A DNA stretch of 64,000 nt from the NCBI GenBank assembly GCA_002337125.1, contig DDFJ01000004.1:857889-921888 (forward strand), in the 5' to 3' direction. Of this stretch, positions 34,799 to 44,093 are shown piece by piece (the stretch's first letter is position 1; every line of letters begins with the position of its first letter). The notes beneath the pieces were generated by a model. The model saw nothing but the letters and a program-made list of their open reading frames with translations. It was not told the DNA's origin and did not search any database. Position numbers and translations under genes: made by a program. This DNA is from Chitinophagaceae bacterium UBA1931. GTDB taxonomy: Bacteria > Bacteroidota > Bacteroidia > Chitinophagales > Chitinophagaceae.

Positions 34799-35191
34799 TC
34801 AGCAATGCCGGGGAGGCTGCCAGATAGATGCTAAATATTGTGAAGGGAGAAACAAATCATGATAGTCTGCAAATTCATTACTGTTTTCAGTCACCGGTTT
34901 GTTTAAAACAACAAAAGCAGTTGGAGCAACAGAAACAAATGAGGCAACAGCATGCTCGGCCGATTTAAAGGGCAGACGGCTGTCTTCATCTGCATCACTA
35001 TCAGTACCGTCTTCAACAATATAATGTAGCACCAGGAATTTAAAAAAGCCTGTGCTTTTACCTTCAGTTCGATGATCAGCATAATGTTCAGCAAGCAACG
35101 GCAGCTTCAATAATTCTTTTGAAGATGTTGCAGAAAGTGAATAAATCACAATCAAAAAAAGCGCTGCTATTTTCTTAAATGCTGTCACCAT
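34799..35191 (-). CDS. small exported protein, metal-resistance-associated type
   Basis: A 130-residue protein with a signal peptide-like N-terminus (MVTAFKKIAALFLIVIYSLSATSS). The mature part holds an acid-rich patch (DGTDSDADEDSRLPFKS), a His-Tyr-containing stretch and the C-terminal FLPSQYLASIWQPPRHC. I recall similar exported small proteins next to heavy-metal efflux genes in Bacteroidota, where they may bind metal; here the neighbours are a P-type ATPase and a DUF2231-like protein. It may be the first gene of the transcript that ends at the terminator at 34185. The assignment is tentative. Confidence 0.7.
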   Translation of the reverse strand: MVTAFKKIAALFLIVIYSLSATSSKELLKLPLLAEHYADHRTEGKSTGFFKFLVLHYIVEDGTDSDADEDSRLPFKSAEHAVASFVSVAPTAFVVLNKPVTENSNEFADYHDLFLPSQYLASIWQPPRHC

Positions 35192-35256
35192 GCAAGTTTA
35201 AGAAAATATTTCCACCTGTTCTATAACCAAAATCACTAAATACAATTTTTAAGAAT

Positions 35257-35616
35257 TTAATAAGCAAATGAATTCAGCAGATCCCGGAGTATCATTGCAT
35301 GGTTACACTCAGGATTTTTTGCAGCATATAACAATGTTACTTTTTTGCCTGAAGCAATTTTCCTGATACGCTGAAGTTCATCAGCAGCATTTTGTAAAAG
35401 TTCTTCACGATAGCGTAAGGCAAACTCTTTCAACCGCTCGGGTTTATGATCAAACCATTTCCGTAATTCGGTTGATGGAGCTATTTGTTTGTTCCACTCA
35501 TCAAGATGTGCATTTTCCTTTTTTACGCCTCTTGGCCATAACCTGTCGGTTAGAATGCGGAAACCATCCTCCTCTTGATACATTTCATAAATCCGTTTGA
35601 TGACTATTGGTTTCAT
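35257..35616 (-). CDS. DUF488 family protein (YeaO-like)
   Basis: A 119-residue cytoplasmic protein of the DUF488/YeaO family. The conserved pattern RILTDRLWPRGVKKENAHLDEW and the following WFDHKPERLKEF are typical. The C-terminal part, LLYAAKNPECNHAMILRDLL, has the Cys-Asn-His pattern also seen in the family. The function is not established. It follows the GH2-GH53 gene at a distance of 17 bases on the same strand and is probably read with it. Confidence 0.92.
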   Translation of the reverse strand: MKPIVIKRIYEMYQEEDGFRILTDRLWPRGVKKENAHLDEWNKQIAPSTELRKWFDHKPERLKEFALRYREELLQNAADELQRIRKIASGKKVTLLYAAKNPECNHAMILRDLLNSFAY

Positions 35617-35633
35617 GACAAATGATTTGTTGA

Positions 35634-38600
35634 TTATTTGAGGTATTCACTGCTCATTTCATCATACAACTTCAGCAATTCGTTTGCATTTCCCTGCCTG
35701 TCGAAAATAGATTCCCATGTATTTAATGGTTCCCAGATGCAGGTTCCCTTTCCTTTTCCATTTGGCAAACTAAATGCAATTTTATTGACTTCTTTTTTCA
35801 GTTGAGAATATTCAACTACAATCACATCTTTTCCATAACGGCGAACAAGATTATTGAGATTATGTTCAAGATCATCCAATGTACCATGCCATTTGGGATA
35901 ATATGATTCACCTATTACATCAAAGTGTACGCCTCTTGCCAGCATCTGGTCAATAAAGAAAACTGATTCATCATTTTGTCCGCCCAAAGCAATATGCAGC
36001 ATCATTACAACTGATGCATCCACTTCTTTTACTGCTGCTGTGCCTGCATTAATGAGTTGAGCCAAACTGTCGAGATGTTTTACATTTCCTTCGGGCCAAA
36101 CAATTCCATGATTGATTTCGTTACCAACCTGCACCATATCAGGAACTGTGTTTTGATTTTTCAAAGCAGTCATCACCTGTTTGGTATAATCGTACAAAGC
36201 CTGTTTAAGTTGTTCAAAGTTTAAATTTTTCCAGGCAGCAGGTTTGAATTGTTTACCTGGATCGGCCCAGTAATCGCTGTAATGAAAATCAAGCAACAGT
36301 TTCATTCCTGCAGCTTTCACTCTCTTCGCCATTTCCAATGTATGATTCAGATCGCAAAAACCTTTCTTAGGAGAATAACCGCTATCCTGTGCAGGATCAT
36401 GAAATATGCGAAGACGTACATAATTAAATCCATGATCTTTTAAAATCTGTATGGCATCTTTCTGCACACCGTTATCGGTGAATTTAATTCCTCTTGCTTC
36501 CAGTTCGGGAAGAAAAGAAATATCAGCACCGATCATTTTTGTTGTTTCTCTTGGCTTGGCAGCTTCACCTTTCAGCTCATATTTTTTATCTGTTGCCTTG
36601 ACGTTTACATTTTCCGGTGCAACAGTAATAACGTCAGTTGAACCCGTCCATAAACCTGCAGCTTTTGCTTCTACTTTAATAATACCGGGAACTTTTCCTG
36701 ATTGAATAATCAGCTGGCATTTTCCGTTAAATGCACTGCGTTGCCATGCACCTTCAGCACATTTATCCGGTTCATGACTGCTGGGATCGCCATTACCAAC
36801 ACCAATAATTTTTGCATCACCTGAAATATAAAAACGGATCATATTGTCAGCATCAGGCACTTCTCTTCCCTCCTTGTCAATAATTGAAACATTCATAATA
36901 GTTGCATCCTGTCCATCAGCAAGCATCGTTGTCTTGTAGGGAGTCAATACAACTTCTGCAGCTTGTCCTGTTGTTTCAACTTTTGCTGTTAAACGTTTTC
37001 CTTTTTTATTTGCAACAGCTTCTAATTTTCCAGCCTGGTAAGGAACACTCCATTGCAGATGCCCGTTGCGTGGCATTTCTTTTTTGCCTAAGCTTTTTCC
37101 ATTGAGGAAAAGCTCCACATCATCTGCATTACTGTTCACCCATACATCAATTGGCTGACCTTCCTTTCCACGCCAGTTCCAATGCGGAGAAATATGCAGC
37201 ACATCTTTATCTGTCCACCAACTTTGATAATAGTAATAAATATTTTTAGGAAAGCCGCATACATCCATAATACCAAAATGCGAATTGATATTTGGCCACT
37301 CGTAAGGAGTTGGTTCACCACGGTAATCAAATCCTGTCCATACAAAACCTCCCATCCAATAATTATTTTCAGCAGCAAGTTTCCACCAGTCTTCTGCACG
37401 GCTTGCCCACCATGGCGCTGTTATATCCTGGTCGGGTACATAAGCACGGATTGTATCTTTTGCATAAATACCTCTTGTAGTAACGGTGCTGCCCATCTCA
37501 GTACCAATAATGGGTTGTGTTGGATGATCACGATGATAATCAGCCACACCTGAATGACGGTAGTTAAATCCACGAACAGGAATTACTTCATTCACACCTT
37601 TAAACACATTTGCAACATCAGCTGCATAGGTACAGGTGCGGGAAGGATCAAGTTCTTTTTGCTTTGCAATTAATGTTTGTGCAATACGCAAACCCGTTGT
37701 TGAGGTTTGTATCCATCCTTCTTCATTTCCTATTGACCATAAGAAAACTGAAGCATGGTTACGGTCACGCTTAATCAAACGTTCAAACTGATTGATGTAT
37801 TCAGGGCTGCTGTTAAGTAAACGTTGTTCATCGAGCACAAGCATGCCAAGACTATCACATGCATCAAGCAATTCAGGTGTAGGTGCATGATGACTGGTGC
37901 GGTATGCATTTGCTCCCATTTCTTTCAGCAAACGGATGCGGTAATATTGAAGGTAATCAGGCAATGCACTACCCACACCTGCATGATCCTGGTGATTATT
38001 GGTTCCGTAAATTTTCACATGCTTTCCATTGAGAAAAAATCCTTCATCCCCATCAAAGCGTAATGTTCTGATACCAAAACGTTGTACATGCTGATCAATA
38101 ATTTCATTTCCTGATTTCACAACAGTAACAACCCTGTACAGGTAAGGATCTTCCAGCGACCACAATCGTGGATTACTGACTGAAAGTTTTTGTTTGATGG
38201 TTCCGTTTGCATTCACTGCTAATGACAAGGGCTGTTCCTTTGTTTGTGCAAGCAGTTTTCCGTTCCGTTCAGTAACATAAGAATAAACAGTGCAGTTAGC
38301 TGTATTCAGATTTTTATTTTCAACTGTTGCTTCTACATTCACCGTTGCTTTTGTATTCTGTACATCGGCATATATAAACACGCCTCCATCGGCAAGATGT
38401 ATATTGTTTAATTGCTTCAGCCAAACATGGCGGTAAATACCGGCACCTTCATAAAACCAACCTTCGTATTGTGTTGCATCAACACGAACAACAATCACAT
38501 TGTCTTTATCATAGTTGAGATAATCAGTAACGTCATAATTGGCTCCTACATATCCACTCATATTATTGCCAATGAAAAATCCGTTCACCCAGATATTTGC

Positions 38601-39041
38601 ATCACGGAAGATGCCATCAAACTGCAATTGAAAACGGCTGCCTGAATCGGCTTTGGCAACAGTGAAATGTTTGCGATACCAGCCGATGCTTGTTTCAGGA
38701 AACAAACCTCCTACCGGTTTATATCCATGCGACTGAACATCAAAATTGGGAGAATAAACAAAAGGCAATTCAACAGCCCAGTCGTGCGGCAACTGAACTG
38801 TTCTCCAACTACTGTCTTTAAACTTCAGATCAATGGCTGTGTTTTGTGCAGCACCTGATTTTGCAAAGATGTTTGCAATACTGAAATTGAAATCTTTTAA
38901 CGGATCGCCTGCATGACCAAAATGAAACTTCCAGTTCTCATCGAAATTGATTTTTTTCTGAGCAATGGCCGGATTAACTGAAATCAGAAACAGAACTATT
39001 AAACTATAAAAAAAACGTAGAGGAGAAGAACAGCTTTTCAT
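35634..39041 (-). CDS. bimodular glycosidase: GH2 beta-galactosidase-like domain fused to GH53 endo-beta-1,4-galactanase
   Basis: An 1135-residue exported enzyme with two catalytic modules. Signal peptide (1-27). The GH2 module has the sugar-binding jelly roll (about 30-215), immunoglobulin-like domain (220-330), and the TIM barrel with acid/base Glu440 (WSIGNEEG) and nucleophile Glu515 (IIGTEMGS). Accessory Ig-like domains (about 620-810) follow. Residues of about 836-1130 form a GH53 module with acid/base Glu975 (VQVGNEINHG) and nucleophile Glu1077 (VVEYSQ). GH53 cuts beta-1,4-galactan chains; the GH2 part would release galactose from the oligomers, so the two could work on pectic galactan in sequence. 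There is no SusCD pair beside it. A -7 box lies 21 bases upstream. Confidence 0.93.
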   Translation of the reverse strand: MKSCSSPLRFFYSLIVLFLISVNPAIAQKKINFDENWKFHFGHAGDPLKDFNFSIANIFAKSGAAQNTAIDLKFKDSSWRTVQLPHDWAVELPFVYSPNFDVQSHGYKPVGGLFPETSIGWYRKHFTVAKADSGSRFQLQFDGIFRDANIWVNGFFIGNNMSGYVGANYDVTDYLNYDKDNVIVVRVDATQYEGWFYEGAGIYRHVWLKQLNNIHLADGGVFIYADVQNTKATVNVEATVENKNLNTANCTVYSYVTERNGKLLAQTKEQPLSLAVNANGTIKQKLSVSNPRLWSLEDPYLYRVVTVVKSGNEIIDQHVQRFGIRTLRFDGDEGFFLNGKHVKIYGTNNHQDHAGVGSALPDYLQYYRIRLLKEMGANAYRTSHHAPTPELLDACDSLGMLVLDEQRLLNSSPEYINQFERLIKRDRNHASVFLWSIGNEEGWIQTSTTGLRIAQTLIAKQKELDPSRTCTYAADVANVFKGVNEVIPVRGFNYRHSGVADYHRDHPTQPIIGTEMGSTVTTRGIYAKDTIRAYVPDQDITAPWWASRAEDWWKLAAENNYWMGGFVWTGFDYRGEPTPYEWPNINSHFGIMDVCGFPKNIYYYYQSWWTDKDVLHISPHWNWRGKEGQPIDVWVNSNADDVELFLNGKSLGKKEMPRNGHLQWSVPYQAGKLEAVANKKGKRLTAKVETTGQAAEVVLTPYKTTMLADGQDATIMNVSIIDKEGREVPDADNMIRFYISGDAKIIGVGNGDPSSHEPDKCAEGAWQRSAFNGKCQLIIQSGKVPGIIKVEAKAAGLWTGSTDVITVAPENVNVKATDKKYELKGEAAKPRETTKMIGADISFLPELEARGIKFTDNGVQKDAIQILKDHGFNYVRLRIFHDPAQDSGYSPKKGFCDLNHTLEMAKRVKAAGMKLLLDFHYSDYWADPGKQFKPAAWKNLNFEQLKQALYDYTKQVMTALKNQNTVPDMVQVGNEINHGIVWPEGNVKHLDSLAQLINAGTAAVKEVDASVVMMLHIALGGQNDESVFFIDQMLARGVHFDVIGESYYPKWHGTLDDLEHNLNNLVRRYGKDVIVVEYSQLKKEVNKIAFSLPNGKGKGTCIWEPLNTWESIFDRQGNANELLKLYDEMSSEYLK

Positions 39042-39061
39042 AACAGAACTTTTTTGCAGGT

Positions 39062-39069
39062 CAAATATA
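39062..39069 (-). promoter_or_regulatory. -7 box of the GH2-GH53 gene
   Basis: Minus-strand TATATTTG (plus CAAATATA), 21 bases before the ATG at 39041. The rest of the 256-base gap up to 39297 is A/T-rich, must also hold the promoter of the divergent gene, and shows no other clear element. Confidence 0.5.
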
Positions 39070-39297
39070 GTCTGATATGATTTGTGAGGTAATTAAATAG
39101 ACCCAAAACATGTTGTTCATTTGTGCACAACTGGATTTTTATTTAAACCCTTGCCATTAAACGATATGTTAATTTCATAATCTATAAAATGTTATAATTA
39201 TGTAAAAGCATTCTTCTGGTAAGATTCTTGTTCTTTTCATCTCGTCTAATAAATAAATCGATTTGAAAAAAACTTTACACTTTTAAAAAACATTCAA

Positions 39298-40410
39298 ATG
39301 AAAGCAAATAATCAAATAATAACCTCTGTATTCAGCAGGCGTTATCTCACAGCAGCATTAGCATTTATGTTGATTGGCGGATTATCTGTTAGCCCGGCTT
39401 TCTCACAGGGAAATGGTCGTGGCAGAGGAAACGGGAATGGAAATGGTAACGGCAACGGAAATGGCTGGGGAAACGGTGGTGGTAATAATGGCCGTGAACA
39501 ACGTGGCAACAGCGATGTTGGACGAAACAATGGTGGTGGACAGCGGGAAGTAAACCGTAATCCAAACCGTGAATGGAACAATGGCGGCAGCAATAACAAC
39601 AATGTTAATCGTGACAGAAATTCTGGGAACGGCAATAGTAATAATGTTTACCGTGACAGAACCCCTGGCAACAATAACAATGTAAACAGGGATAGAAATT
39701 ACGGTAATAACAATAATGACGTAACCCGTAACAGGAACTACGGAAACAATAACGACAACAGGGGCTATGACCGTAACAGGGGTTACGATAACAATCGTGG
39801 CAATGGAAATAACAACTGGAACAATGGTAACAACCGTCGTATGCCTAACAACAATCCAGGCTATGATGGTCGCAGACCAGGTGGCGGATACTATTACACC
39901 CGCTATCCTGAAAGCAGACCAGCTTACAGACCAAATTATGGTTATTACAGAACACCTGCTTACAATGCTTATAATCCTTGCTGGCGCTACAACTATCTCC
40001 CTGCAAGGCTGAGCTATTACCGTTATCTGCCAACAAGCTACTTATCAATTTCATTTGGCGGCATTGGTTACCGTTACTGGGATGGCGTATTCTATCGTCC
40101 ATATAACGGGCTGTTTACAGTAATTGCTCCTCCTATTGGCATCTACATTGATGTGTTACCTGTTGGTTACAGAAGGATTTATGTTCACGATTATCCTTAC
40201 TACTATTATAACGGAACTTATTATCAAGAAAGAGGAAGCCGTTATTATGTCGTTTCTCCTCCAGTAGGTGCAGTAGTTGAAAGTTTACCTGCCGGTTATG
40301 AAACAGTAGTGATTGATGGTGAAACATATTATGTGGTTGATGGAGCACAATACAAACCATTTGTACAGGATAATGGCGAAATATGGTACGAAGTAATTAA
40401 AGCCAATTAA
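39298..40410 (+). CDS. Asn/Gly-rich exported protein with DUF6515-like C-terminus
   Basis: A 370-residue secreted protein. The signal peptide ends at about residue 36 (SVSPAFSQ). Residues 37-190 are low-complexity: Gly-Asn runs (GNGNGNGNGNGWGNGGGNN) and repeats of the type VNRDRNYGNNNN. The C-terminal 150 residues are rich in Tyr and form two repeats (ISIDVLPVGYRRIYVHD-like and VVESLPAGYETVVIDG), which fits the DUF6515 pattern. The disordered, positively charged repeat and the globular tail suggest a surface or matrix protein; the function is unknown. A 12-bp hairpin terminator closes the gene. Confidence 0.78.
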   Translation: MKANNQIITSVFSRRYLTAALAFMLIGGLSVSPAFSQGNGRGRGNGNGNGNGNGNGWGNGGGNNGREQRGNSDVGRNNGGGQREVNRNPNREWNNGGSNNNNVNRDRNSGNGNSNNVYRDRTPGNNNNVNRDRNYGNNNNDVTRNRNYGNNNDNRGYDRNRGYDNNRGNGNNNWNNGNNRRMPNNNPGYDGRRPGGGYYYTRYPESRPAYRPNYGYYRTPAYNAYNPCWRYNYLPARLSYYRYLPTSYLSISFGGIGYRYWDGVFYRPYNGLFTVIAPPIGIYIDVLPVGYRRIYVHDYPYYYYNGTYYQERGSRYYVVSPPVGAVVESLPAGYETVVIDGETYYVVDGAQYKPFVQDNGEIWYEVIKAN

Positions 40411-40430
40411 ACAACTATAAAACAAAAAAG

Positions 40431-40462
40431 AAACGGGAATCAGTTATTGATTCCCGTTTTAC
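40431..40462. terminator. bidirectional intrinsic terminator
   Basis: A perfect 12-bp stem (AAACGGGAATCA at 40431-40442, TGATTCCCGTTT at 40448-40459) with a 5-base loop. T-rich on the right side and A-rich on the left, so it can stop transcription of both the DUF6515 gene (plus) and the T9SS substrate gene (minus). Confidence 0.93.
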
Positions 40463-40476
40463 TTTACAAAACAAAA

Positions 40477-42426
40477 TCAGCGTATCAATGTAACACTTCC
40501 TTTAAAGAAGTATAGCTTATCATCAATTCCAACACCTTTAAAATACCACACAAAGTTTCCGGGATCCTGCTGTATACCTTTAAATTTTCCATCCCATGTT
40601 TCGTTTGAATCAGCACCCATGGAATAAACTTCCTGCCCATAACGGTTAAACACTTTAAAAACCTGCACTTCTTTTATACCAATTGTTACCGGGTAAAAAA
40701 CATCATTCAACCCATCCTTATTTGGAGTAAATGCATTAGGCACAAACACCTTTACCTCTTTAATAGTGTTTACAAACTGTGTATCAACAGTACGGCAACC
40801 GGCTTTTGTGTCGATTGTAATTAAATATCGTTGCGAACCTTCATCAGGCCTGTTAAATACTGGATTAACAATGGATGTACCGCTTAAATACGTTGGCGGG
40901 CTCCAGAACGCTGAAATGCCAAATGATCTTGCCTGTAATTGTACATCCGTGTTTTGCAGCGCATACTTTAAAGGATATGCAATACCCGGCACAGGCTGTT
41001 CAATATTAATTTTTTCAGACCTGGTGGGAAGCACACAACCATCAGCATTTGTTATGGACGCATAATATGTTCCCGACTTAAGTACTTTAAGTCTGTTTGG
41101 TTTTATGACCGAAACAGCCGAGCCATCCAGGTACCATTGAATTGTGTTCGATGCCGGCAAAACTAAAACCGCACTATCGCCCGACGTACTGCAGAATTCA
41201 TTTTTTCCCAACAGCAAAAGAGTTGTATCAACAACTGATGCATTTATAAACACTGTATCTGTATTACGGCAACCGCCACCACTGCTCCTTACAGTAAGAA
41301 TATAACTCGTTGGAAATGCAGGTTTGGCTATTGGATTCGAAATATCAACACTCGATAAACCTGTTGGAGGCGACCAGGAATAAACAACGCCATCCTTTGG
41401 ATTTTCACCTAACAATACAGATCCGGTTCCCCCGCATATCACAGCATCTTTACCAGCATTTGCTTTGAGCTTTAATGTATCTACTAACCGTGCAAACAAG
41501 GTGTCTTTGCAACCATAACCATTATACGGAGTAAGTTCAACACTAAGTAAAGTTCCTGAAGATGGCGGAGGCATCAGCCGTAATGTTTGCTGATCACCCA
41601 GCACCTGTGTAAAACTCGAATTAAACCATTTGTAATTCTGGTAGCCATAAGGTGCAACAACATTAACAGCTGTATCATCAACACAATAAGACGCACCTGT
41701 AAATTCACCGCTGCAACCTGAGTTTACATCGATATAAGCATAGCCAAAATGTTTATTGAAAGTACAATCGGCTGTTTTAAAAAAAAGCCTGATTGTTTTT
41801 CCTGCCTTGTTATTCAGGTTAATTGAAACAGGTGTCCATGCTTTGCACCAAACACTATCATCCTGTGGCGAAACAAAAAAACCAGGCAAAGGGCTTCCAT
41901 ACGGAGCAAATGTAAAAGAAGAACATTCGATAAGCTGGTTATCTGAAACATTCATTACCTCCAGTTCAAGTCGTGGCTGCTGATAAATTTCATGATTGGG
42001 GTTCTGGAAAACAACCGCATACATGTATATGAGGGAATATGTGTTTTGACCAGCTGGAATTGTAAATTCATACGATATACCTTCAGCCTGGTGACCTCCC
42101 GTTGTATTACCTAATTTCATGGAATAACGGCTACCGTTTGGGCTCATAACCGGAAATCCTCCATAAGGATCAGTTAAACCAGAACTTGATACTCGATCAT
42201 AAATTGCATGCTGACCGGGCACGGGCCCGCCTGAAGGAGAAAGTGTTATTACATTTTGAGTCCCTACTGCAGCAACATACCCTGTATAACAACTCCAGTT
42301 TGAAAAATCGCCATGTTCAAAATCAATATTTTCCGGACACTGAGCCCGTAAATCATTCGCACAAATGAAAAAAGCAAAAAAAACAAGAAAGTAGAATTTT
42401 CTTGCTAACAGTTGATTATTGTTCAT
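40477..42426 (-). CDS. large exported protein with T9SS type-B sorting domain (gliding motility-associated C-terminal domain)
   Basis: A protein of about 649 residues secreted by the type IX system. I place the start at the ATG at 42426 (MNNNQLLARKFYFLVFFAFF) because it gives a proper signal peptide; an ATG at 42462 adds 12 residues. The last 85 residues are the CHU_C/type-B sorting domain: FVPNAFTPNKDGLNDVFYP, FKVFNRYGQEVYS, TWDGKFKG, GNFVWYFKG and ending GSVTLIR. The N-terminal 200 residues start CPENIDFEHGDFSNWSCYTG and form a jelly-roll-type domain; the middle has PKD/Ig-like repeats (e.g. PKDGVVYSWSPPTGLSSVDISNP). A cell-surface adhesin or matrix protein is likely. Confidence 0.88.
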   Translation of the reverse strand: MNNNQLLARKFYFLVFFAFFICANDLRAQCPENIDFEHGDFSNWSCYTGYVAAVGTQNVITLSPSGGPVPGQHAIYDRVSSSGLTDPYGGFPVMSPNGSRYSMKLGNTTGGHQAEGISYEFTIPAGQNTYSLIYMYAVVFQNPNHEIYQQPRLELEVMNVSDNQLIECSSFTFAPYGSPLPGFFVSPQDDSVWCKAWTPVSINLNNKAGKTIRLFFKTADCTFNKHFGYAYIDVNSGCSGEFTGASYCVDDTAVNVVAPYGYQNYKWFNSSFTQVLGDQQTLRLMPPPSSGTLLSVELTPYNGYGCKDTLFARLVDTLKLKANAGKDAVICGGTGSVLLGENPKDGVVYSWSPPTGLSSVDISNPIAKPAFPTSYILTVRSSGGGCRNTDTVFINASVVDTTLLLLGKNEFCSTSGDSAVLVLPASNTIQWYLDGSAVSVIKPNRLKVLKSGTYYASITNADGCVLPTRSEKINIEQPVPGIAYPLKYALQNTDVQLQARSFGISAFWSPPTYLSGTSIVNPVFNRPDEGSQRYLITIDTKAGCRTVDTQFVNTIKEVKVFVPNAFTPNKDGLNDVFYPVTIGIKEVQVFKVFNRYGQEVYSMGADSNETWDGKFKGIQQDPGNFVWYFKGVGIDDKLYFFKGSVTLIR

Positions 42427-42689
42427 CAGTAAATTACTTAACCGGCAAATAAACATCCGCATTTTTAAAATTAGGGATTAGTTCCTCAAAAATCAATACG
42501 ATTATACTGATGTGGCAAAAATCATGTTTGGTTGGGCAAACACTTGATTTTAAATTGATTTTTTATTTAAAAAAAATGAAATTTCAACCCCTGAAGCAGA
42601 AATGATCCTGCTCATTCAACAAATTGACATCTCTCATAAAGAAATTGGGCCAAAAGTGTCAATTTTACACCCTAAATTAAAACAGTTAT

Positions 42690-43988
42690 ATGCCGGCAAT
42701 TTTAGACACAGCATTAATGCACCCGAGAGACCAGATAACATTAGTTATTTCCCGTGTATATGGAATGGGGCTTACAACAACAAGCGGAGGAAATATTTCA
42801 GTAATTGATGATGAAGGAAATATCTGGATCACACCTTCTGGTATCGATAAAGGATCTTTGCGGCCCGAAGATATCATGTGTGTTAAAGCAGACGGTTCAA
42901 TTTCTGGAAAGCACAAACCATCATCTGAATTTCCTTTTCACAGGGCCATCTACAAAATAAGGCCTGATATAAAAGCTGTTATTCATGCACACTCTCCTGC
43001 TCTTGTTTCATTCAGCATTGTACGTGATATTCCCAACACCAATATTATTTACCAGGCAAAAAAAGTGTGCGGTGAAATTGGCTATGCACCCTACGAATTA
43101 CCCGGTAGCGAAGCGCTAGGCGCAAAGATTGCAATTGAATTTGAAAAAGGATTCTCTGCGATTATTATGGAAAACCACGGAACAGTGGTTGGTGGCAGCG
43201 ATTTGTCTGATGCATTTCAGCGTTTTGAGACCTTAGAATTTTGTGCAAGAACACAGATTTATGGAAGCCAGGTAGGCAAACCTCACTTCCTGAGCGATGA
43301 GGAAATTGCTGAACACGACGAACTGATGCAGGACGATTTTGAAGAATTGGAAACAGTAAATTATCCAAGTCTTGAAAGAGAGAAGAGATTTGAGATCTGC
43401 AAAATTGTAAAACGTGCCTGCCAGCATGGATTGATGAAAAGTTCTTACGGAACAGTATCAGCAAGATGGCAGGGTAATGATTTTTTAATTACGCCAAATG
43501 GTGTTCCGAGATGGGATTTAAAACCAGATGATGTTGTACAGATTAAAGACGGCAAAAAAGAACCGGGCAAAGTACCAAGTCTTACAGCACGCCTGCACCA
43601 GGAGATTTATAAAAAACATCCGAATGTAAATTCTATCATTCTTACCCAATCGCCTTACCTCATGGCATTTGCGACAACTGGTGTTGATATTAACGTAAGA
43701 ACAATTCCTGAAAGCTGGATTTTCCTGAAAGATATGATGCAGCTGAGATTTGGTGCTCAGATCAACGGATCGGAAGAAGTGGTGAACAACATTTCAAGAG
43801 AAAAACCTGCCGTGTTGATTAAGAATGAATGTGTAGTTGTTGTGGGCGATAAATTACTGCAAACTTTCGATTATCTGGAAGTGGCCGAGTTCAGTGCCAA
43901 ATCCATTGTTATGTCAAGTTCTATCGGCACAATGGTTCCCATCAACGATGAACAAACAGAAGAATTAAGAAAAGCATTTCTCCAGTAA
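42690..43988 (+). CDS. tandem class II aldolase/adducin protein with degenerate second domain
   Basis: A 432-residue cytoplasmic protein of two class II aldolase/adducin-type domains. Domain 1 (about 5-195) keeps the catalytic Glu80 (SSEFPFH) and the zinc ligands His99, His101 (HAHSPAL) and His163 (ENHGTVV), so it can bind Zn2+ and act on a phosphorylated sugar, as L-fuculose-1-phosphate aldolases do. Domain 2 (about 230-425) aligns in pattern but has Ala300 for Glu80, Leu318 and Gln320 for the HxH pair, and Glu380 for the third His, and so is probably catalytically dead. The substrate is unknown and no other sugar-pathway gene adjoins it. A strong terminator follows. Confidence 0.88.
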   Translation: MPAILDTALMHPRDQITLVISRVYGMGLTTTSGGNISVIDDEGNIWITPSGIDKGSLRPEDIMCVKADGSISGKHKPSSEFPFHRAIYKIRPDIKAVIHAHSPALVSFSIVRDIPNTNIIYQAKKVCGEIGYAPYELPGSEALGAKIAIEFEKGFSAIIMENHGTVVGGSDLSDAFQRFETLEFCARTQIYGSQVGKPHFLSDEEIAEHDELMQDDFEELETVNYPSLEREKRFEICKIVKRACQHGLMKSSYGTVSARWQGNDFLITPNGVPRWDLKPDDVVQIKDGKKEPGKVPSLTARLHQEIYKKHPNVNSIILTQSPYLMAFATTGVDINVRTIPESWIFLKDMMQLRFGAQINGSEEVVNNISREKPAVLIKNECVVVVGDKLLQTFDYLEVAEFSAKSIVMSSSIGTMVPINDEQTEELRKAFLQ

Positions 43989-44010
43989 AAAACCATCTCC
44001 GCATAAATCA

Positions 44011-44041
44011 AAAGGCCGGCAGTTGATGCCGGCCTTTGTTT
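44011..44041 (+). terminator. intrinsic terminator of the aldolase-like gene
   Basis: A perfect 11-bp stem (AAAGGCCGGCA at 44011-44021, TGCCGGCCTTT at 44027-44037) with a 5-base loop, followed by GTTTTAAAA. Confidence 0.93.
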
Positions 44042-44075
44042 TAAAAAGGAATGATCAATTCATGCGGCAGTAATG

Positions 44076-44083
44076 TAGATTTG
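44076..44083 (+). promoter_or_regulatory. -7 box of the Lhr-like helicase gene
   Basis: TAGATTTG matches TAnnTTTG and lies 10 bases before the ATG at 44094; the leader would be very short. Confidence 0.5.
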
Positions 44084-44093
44084 CCTTCAGCAC

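Noticed and set aside
39342..39635. A 97-codon minus-strand frame rich in Pro and Leu
   Set aside because: It is the antisense reading of the Gly/Asn repeats of the DUF6515-like protein.
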